The position numbers were made by a program, and so were the translations under genes. From Welwitschia mirabilis (lineage: Eukaryota > Gnetophyta > Gnetopsida > Welwitschiales): a stretch of DNA of 64,000 nucleotides. The DNA lies in the NCBI GenBank assembly GCA_051453625.1, contig JBOZIK010000001.1, positions 241,941,870 to 242,005,869 of the forward strand, read 5' to 3'. Positions 59,911-64,000 of the stretch are shown here, piece after piece (position 1 is the first letter of the stretch; each line of letters begins with the position of its first letter). The notes beneath the pieces were generated by a model. It had not been told where the DNA came from. It saw nothing but the letters and a program-made list of their open reading frames with translations, and did not search any database.

Positions 59911-61690
59911 TCTCCATATTTTTTTTCCTTTAAAAACCTTTTGCTAAATTTACATTGCAAGATTTGTTCATTATCTCTCTCTTCCTGGTTGCATGCATAT
60001 GATGTTATTTGTTAATAATCATATTAAGTAATAAGTTTCTAGTTAAAACATTTTAAGTTTTAATTTTTGACCATGATGAGAGCTTAATTATATTTCATAA
60101 TAGTATTCTAAAAAAGTTTGATATTTGTGCTACATACATAAAACCTTGCCTTCTTCATGTAAAAATATTCTTATTGATATCTATGTTGAAAAAGAATATC
60201 ATTAGAAGACATTATTGATACATTTATGTATCTATTGTGTTCTAATTATTTTTTTTCATGTTAGATGTTGTATCATAGTCATTTAATGGAACTAAATTTG
60301 TTTTTTGGTAATTAAACATTCATAATAGCATCCTATCTAGTATCTTATTAGAACTGATTTTTATAGTTACCCTAACCACAACCCTGATCTCCTAATTATA
60401 ATAGCATTAACTACTAAATTATATTATGGAATGTGCAACCTAGGATTCTAAGATTACCCATTTAAGATTCTTTTAAATGGTTATACATAGAATCTTCTTC
60501 TTTTAAATACTTTTTTATAACAAAGTAAAAATGAATTATGAGATTAGAACCAAAATAATACATATCAAAAACATTGGAAAAAAATATAAATAATGTTGCC
60601 TAATCCATGTTCTAATATCTAAGGTATAAGTAATATAATGATCAATATGTATACACATAATCCCATAGAAATGATTTAAATCTAATTATTACATTTCAAA
60701 ATAATCATTTACAACTATGAAAAGTGAACAAGTATTTCATATTATGCTATAACAATTGTTAAGATTGAAAACTATAATGGACATGTATATAATTTTATAA
60801 AAATTAGCAAAATGAAATTTGATTATTATAATAACAAAAATTAAATCAATGTGAAGGAAGAAAAATGCAAAAATATTAGTCACTTATAAAAATTAGTTAC
60901 ATAAATATATATTGTAAAACAATTTACAATATAGTAAAGATAATAAATCAAGTACAAATGCAATATTTCATTATATGCATTAACCATTACAATAGTATCA
61001 CACACAATTAAAATAGTACATAAAGTAATAACACATTAATAACAAATTCCATAAAAGTTCTTACAAATAATAAGGACTTGTGAAGAAATGTTGAGGATAA
61101 ATGTAACATGTTTAACATGACTTAAAATGGTAAAAGAAAAAATAATCCAATGAATCAATCATCTACCAAATAATACTTGAAGCACTAAATGCAAACATAG
61201 ATGATGATACAACATTATAGATAATAAGAAAGAATTCCTACTCATACTCAGCACACAAAGAGCTTGAATAGCTTGAAACACTTATAATTAATCTTATCCT
61301 TATATCATGCATTGGAGCTATGTTAAAATAATAGATTATAATAATTACATTTTTCCAAATAACATCTTAGATAAATTTTGAATCCATAATTAATGATTTA
61401 GCATCATCACTATAGTTAAGTACTTAAATAGTGTATTAGTATTAGAGTACCTAGTATTTATTTTACATTCTTACTATTGTTGATATTACTTTATGATAAT
61501 TTATATTATTTTGACACTATTATAGGAATACATATAATGGAATCATTACATCCACTATTTTCATTAAATAAATCCATTTATGTAAGGAACAAGGGCCTAA
61601 TGTTTATGAATAGTTACTACATATCCAATTACATTTAAAGTTATTTTTGTAACTTCAAAAATATTATGTACTTATTTGTCTAATATTAAT
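59911..61690. other. AT-rich stretch, no gene seen
   Basis: No open frame, paired repeat or transposon end was found. It lies immediately upstream of the plus-strand CACTA transposase and may be its leader. Confidence 0.35.
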
Positions 61691-61699
61691 ATTTTTGGG

Positions 61700-61900
61700 G
61701 CATCCAAGAAGCATAATAATGGTGTAAAGAAGTTCATAGATTTTGCAATTAACAATTCTTTTAGTTCTCAAGGCATACTTTATTCATGTATGAAATTCTG
61801 CAACACTTGTTATTTATAGCCAAATGTAGCTTTTAACATCTTTTATGTAAAGGCATAAATTGTACATACATAAAGTGGATTATGCATGAGAAAACATTAG
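61700..61900 (+). pseudogene. Transposase-associated domain remnant, plus copy
   Basis: HNNGVKKFIDFAINNSFSSQ, then GILYSCMKFCNTCYL, then a stop, PNVAFNIFYVKA, another stop, IVHT and GLCMRKH. This matches the YxxGVxxFIxFAxxN..S.G.I.CPC..C.N...L....V..HLF..GI...YT.W..HGE pattern of the domain in front of TNP2. Cys positions are partly kept. Confidence 0.7.
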
Positions 61901-62059
61901 AAGAATACTATGATAAATGTATTGGCAAAAATATACTATAAGATGATCTCATTTTTATGCTGAAAGAAGCCTTTATGTTCTTTAATGATGGGGAACAATC
62001 ATATAAAGGAAAAGACACCCTAAATTTCTCAAATTTTGATAACTTTAGTGGTGATATTA

Positions 62060-63560
62060 AAAATGTATAATATGATAGTATAATCAAGGAAGATAAGGAG
62101 CCATTATACTATAGGCTCACAAAATACTTACATATTTCTATTATTTTCAAATTTCTTACCATTAAAGCAATGGATGAATGGTCAAATCCAATGTTTTTAA
62201 TGTTACTTGATCTCTTGGATGACTCTTTTCTACAAGGTAATACAATTTCAAGTTCTTATGATCAATTGAAAAGGATGCTTCACTCACTAGGTATGAAATG
62301 TAACAAGATACATGCATGACCTAATGACTATGTGTTATATTAGAATGAGCATGAAAAGAAAAATGAATGTCCTTAGTGTGGTGCATCTAGATGGAACTCA
62401 AAGAGAGGTCCCAAGAAAAGTAAGTTGGACAAAAGATTTCTTAGCAAAGTGTTGTGATAGTTTTCATTAATTTCATGGCTACAAATGATTTATAGATTAC
62501 CCACAGTAGCAGAACATATGATATGACATTCGAAAAGGTAAATAGCCCATGACATAATACAACATCTAATAGATTCTATCTTAGAGAAAAATATTGATGA
62601 ATCATACAATGAATTTAAACTTAAACCTAGACATGTAAAACTTGGTATTTCAATAGATAATCATCTTGAAATTATTTCCACTTATTATAGTTATAGGCCA
62701 ATTATGATGGTTGTCTATAAGTTGCCACCCTAGTTATGCATGAAATTATCTTATGTGATACTTTCTTTACTCATACTTAGTCCTAAGAAATCAAGAAATG
62801 ATATTAATGGGTACCTTCAACATCTTATTTAATAATTGAATCTATTATGGTATAAGGGAGTAAAAACATTTAGTACACTTAAAAAGAAGATCTTTATCAT
62901 GAAAGTAGTGCTACTTTAGTTGATGAATGATTTTACAACATATGAAACATTTTAGAATGGAGCATAAAGGGGATATTAGCATGTATCATATGTTCTTATA
63001 TGACTAATTCTCAATGATTGTCTCATAGGAGGAAACATTACTACTAAGGGCATAGAAGATTCTTTGATAATAATCATAGGTATAGATAAATGAAGAGATC
63101 TTTCAATGGTAAAGTAGAAGAAGAAGAACAAGAAGTCATGTCATTAAGCAGTGAAGAGATTTTTTTTCTAGTTTGACAACATGAATTTTATTTAGAGAAA
63201 GTACATTTCTAAGCATCAACAAAAGAAGAAAAAGATGCCAAAAAAAGGAAAGAAAGAAAACAAATTTAAGATCACTCCATATAGTAAATTTAAAATATTA
63301 GAAAACAAATGCCATAGAGTCAATTTATGTATTCTAGAGGAAGAGAATAGAAATAGATGGATAAAAAGATTAATACTATTTACTTTTTCATATTAGAAGG
63401 TAATAAAAGTTTATGAAATAGTTTAATAATTAATTAATTTTCTTTTCTATGATTTCATTTAATACCTTTTTCATTTCTAACATTTACATAGAAATATGAT
63501 ATTCAACACAATTTGAATGTTATGCATATTAAAAAGAATGTTTATGTCACATCCTAAATT
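62060..63560 (+). pseudogene. CACTA TNP2 transposase core, plus copy
   Basis: In order: FLTIKAMDEWSNPMFLMLLD, SYDQLKRMLHSLGMKCNKIH, PNDYVLY and CGASRWNSKRGPKKSK, LSKVL then FSLISWLQMIYRL, LKPRHVKLGISIDN, LPP then LCMKLSYVILSLLILSPK, RNDINGYLQHLI, LWYKGVKTFSTLKKKIFIMK, LMNDFTTYETF, HRRFFDNNHRYR then MKRSFNGKVEEEEQEVMSLS, and QHNLNVMHIKKNVYV at 63504-63548. These are the Transposase_21 blocks. Stops replace Trp and other codons and the frame shifts near 63,050. The sequence stops matching after 63,560, close to a 100-N gap. Confidence 0.85.
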
Positions 63561-63612
63561 TCAAGACTTAATATTGAATTTTTTAAGGCTAATAATTCAT
63601 GCTAAATCTCGA

Positions 63613-63786
63613 ATGTTTTCTTTTATTTCTAATAGTTTCATGAATATTANNNNNNNNNNNNNNNNNNNNNNNNNNNNNNNNNNNNNNNNNNNNNNNNNNN
63701 NNNNNNNNNNNNNNNNNNNNNNNNNNNNNNNNNNNNNNNNNNNNNNNNNATGTTTTCTTTTATTTCTAATAGTTTCATGAATATTA
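63613..63786. repeat. 37-bp perfect duplication flanking a gap
   Basis: 63613-63649 and 63750-63786 are identical, with a 100-N gap exactly between them. This is the signature of two contigs that overlap but were joined with a gap. Any reading frame across it is an artefact. Confidence 0.9.
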
Positions 63787-64000
63787 TTTTATAACTTACC
63801 TTATGCATTGCTCATTTTGGAAAATGTTAAATTATCTTAAAGATGCTTAATGTGCAGAGTTATTATTTTTATTTATTATCAGAACTACTATCATGTTATG
63901 GAATGATTTAATTACTACTAATTTCTCATTGTTGTTAATTATGTAAGCTTAATTTCTATTTATTATTTTTCCTAGTGGCCTAGCAAGGTAATGGAAATCC
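63787..64000. other. Terminal stretch, no feature seen
   Basis: AT-rich sequence after the last gap. No continuation of the CACTA transposase could be read. Confidence 0.4.

Noticed and set aside
59580-60015. Two overlapping frames rich in Cys-Val repeats
   Set aside because: They are translations of the (TG)n microsatellite and one crosses an N gap.
63517-63780. 87-codon plus frame at the end of the window
   Set aside because: It crosses a 100-N gap and is out of frame with the TNP2 block QHNLNVMHIKKN that it overlaps.
1-64000. Search for tRNA, rRNA, CRISPR and host exons
   Set aside because: No cloverleaf with conserved box sequences, no rRNA-like GC-rich block and no regularly spaced repeats with unique spacers were seen; primer-site motifs that recall tRNA ends are explained by LTR elements.

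Overview
The window looks like intergenic DNA from a large, repeat-rich plant genome, most likely an angiosperm. The evidence is strong AT richness, very rare CG dinucleotides, scaffold gaps of N, and decayed copies of plant-type transposons: LTR retrotransposons with initiator tRNA-Met-type or tRNA-Asp-type primer sites, an L1-type LINE with a DUF4283 first ORF, and CACTA (En/Spm) transposons. I found no intact host gene, rRNA, tRNA or CRISPR array. Domain names below come from reading translations by eye; no database search was run.

Layout. (1) 454-10,316: LTR retrotransposon A (+), LTRs of about 1.95 kb, 5-bp target duplication TTGGT/TTGGC, no recognisable gag-pol, but broken coding-like segments on its antisense strand. 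A sits inside the gag of an older Ty3/gypsy element F (-), whose gag, leader, primer site and LTR run from 10,321 to about 13,060. (2) 13,149-13,577: possible small non-autonomous CACTA element. (3) 15,435-45,590: LTR retrotransposon E (-), bounded by the direct repeat CTTAG. Its two LTRs are about 3.8 kb each, but the domain between them is only 117 bp and carries just a primer site and a polypurine tract. (4) Element E's downstream LTR is split at an (ATAAT)n tract by a 19.6-kb insertion, 17,155-36,788, flanked by ATAAT on both sides. The insertion is a three-LTR array of family B (+), and its second internal region holds a decayed LINE (30,971-36,037) with zinc knuckle, endonuclease, reverse transcriptase, zf-RVT and possible RNase H remnants. 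(5) About 47-56.8 kb: a decayed CACTA transposase on the - strand. (6) 61.7-63.6 kb: a second decayed CACTA transposase on the + strand, 5' end to 5' end with the first.

Nothing here appears able to encode a working protein. The value of the window is its nesting order (F before A; E before B before LINE) and the unusual LTR architectures: the tiny internal domain of E, primer-site-like sequence lying inside the LTR ends of A and B, and a minisatellite inside the B LTRs. Several N gaps are flanked by duplicated sequence and are probably assembly joins.
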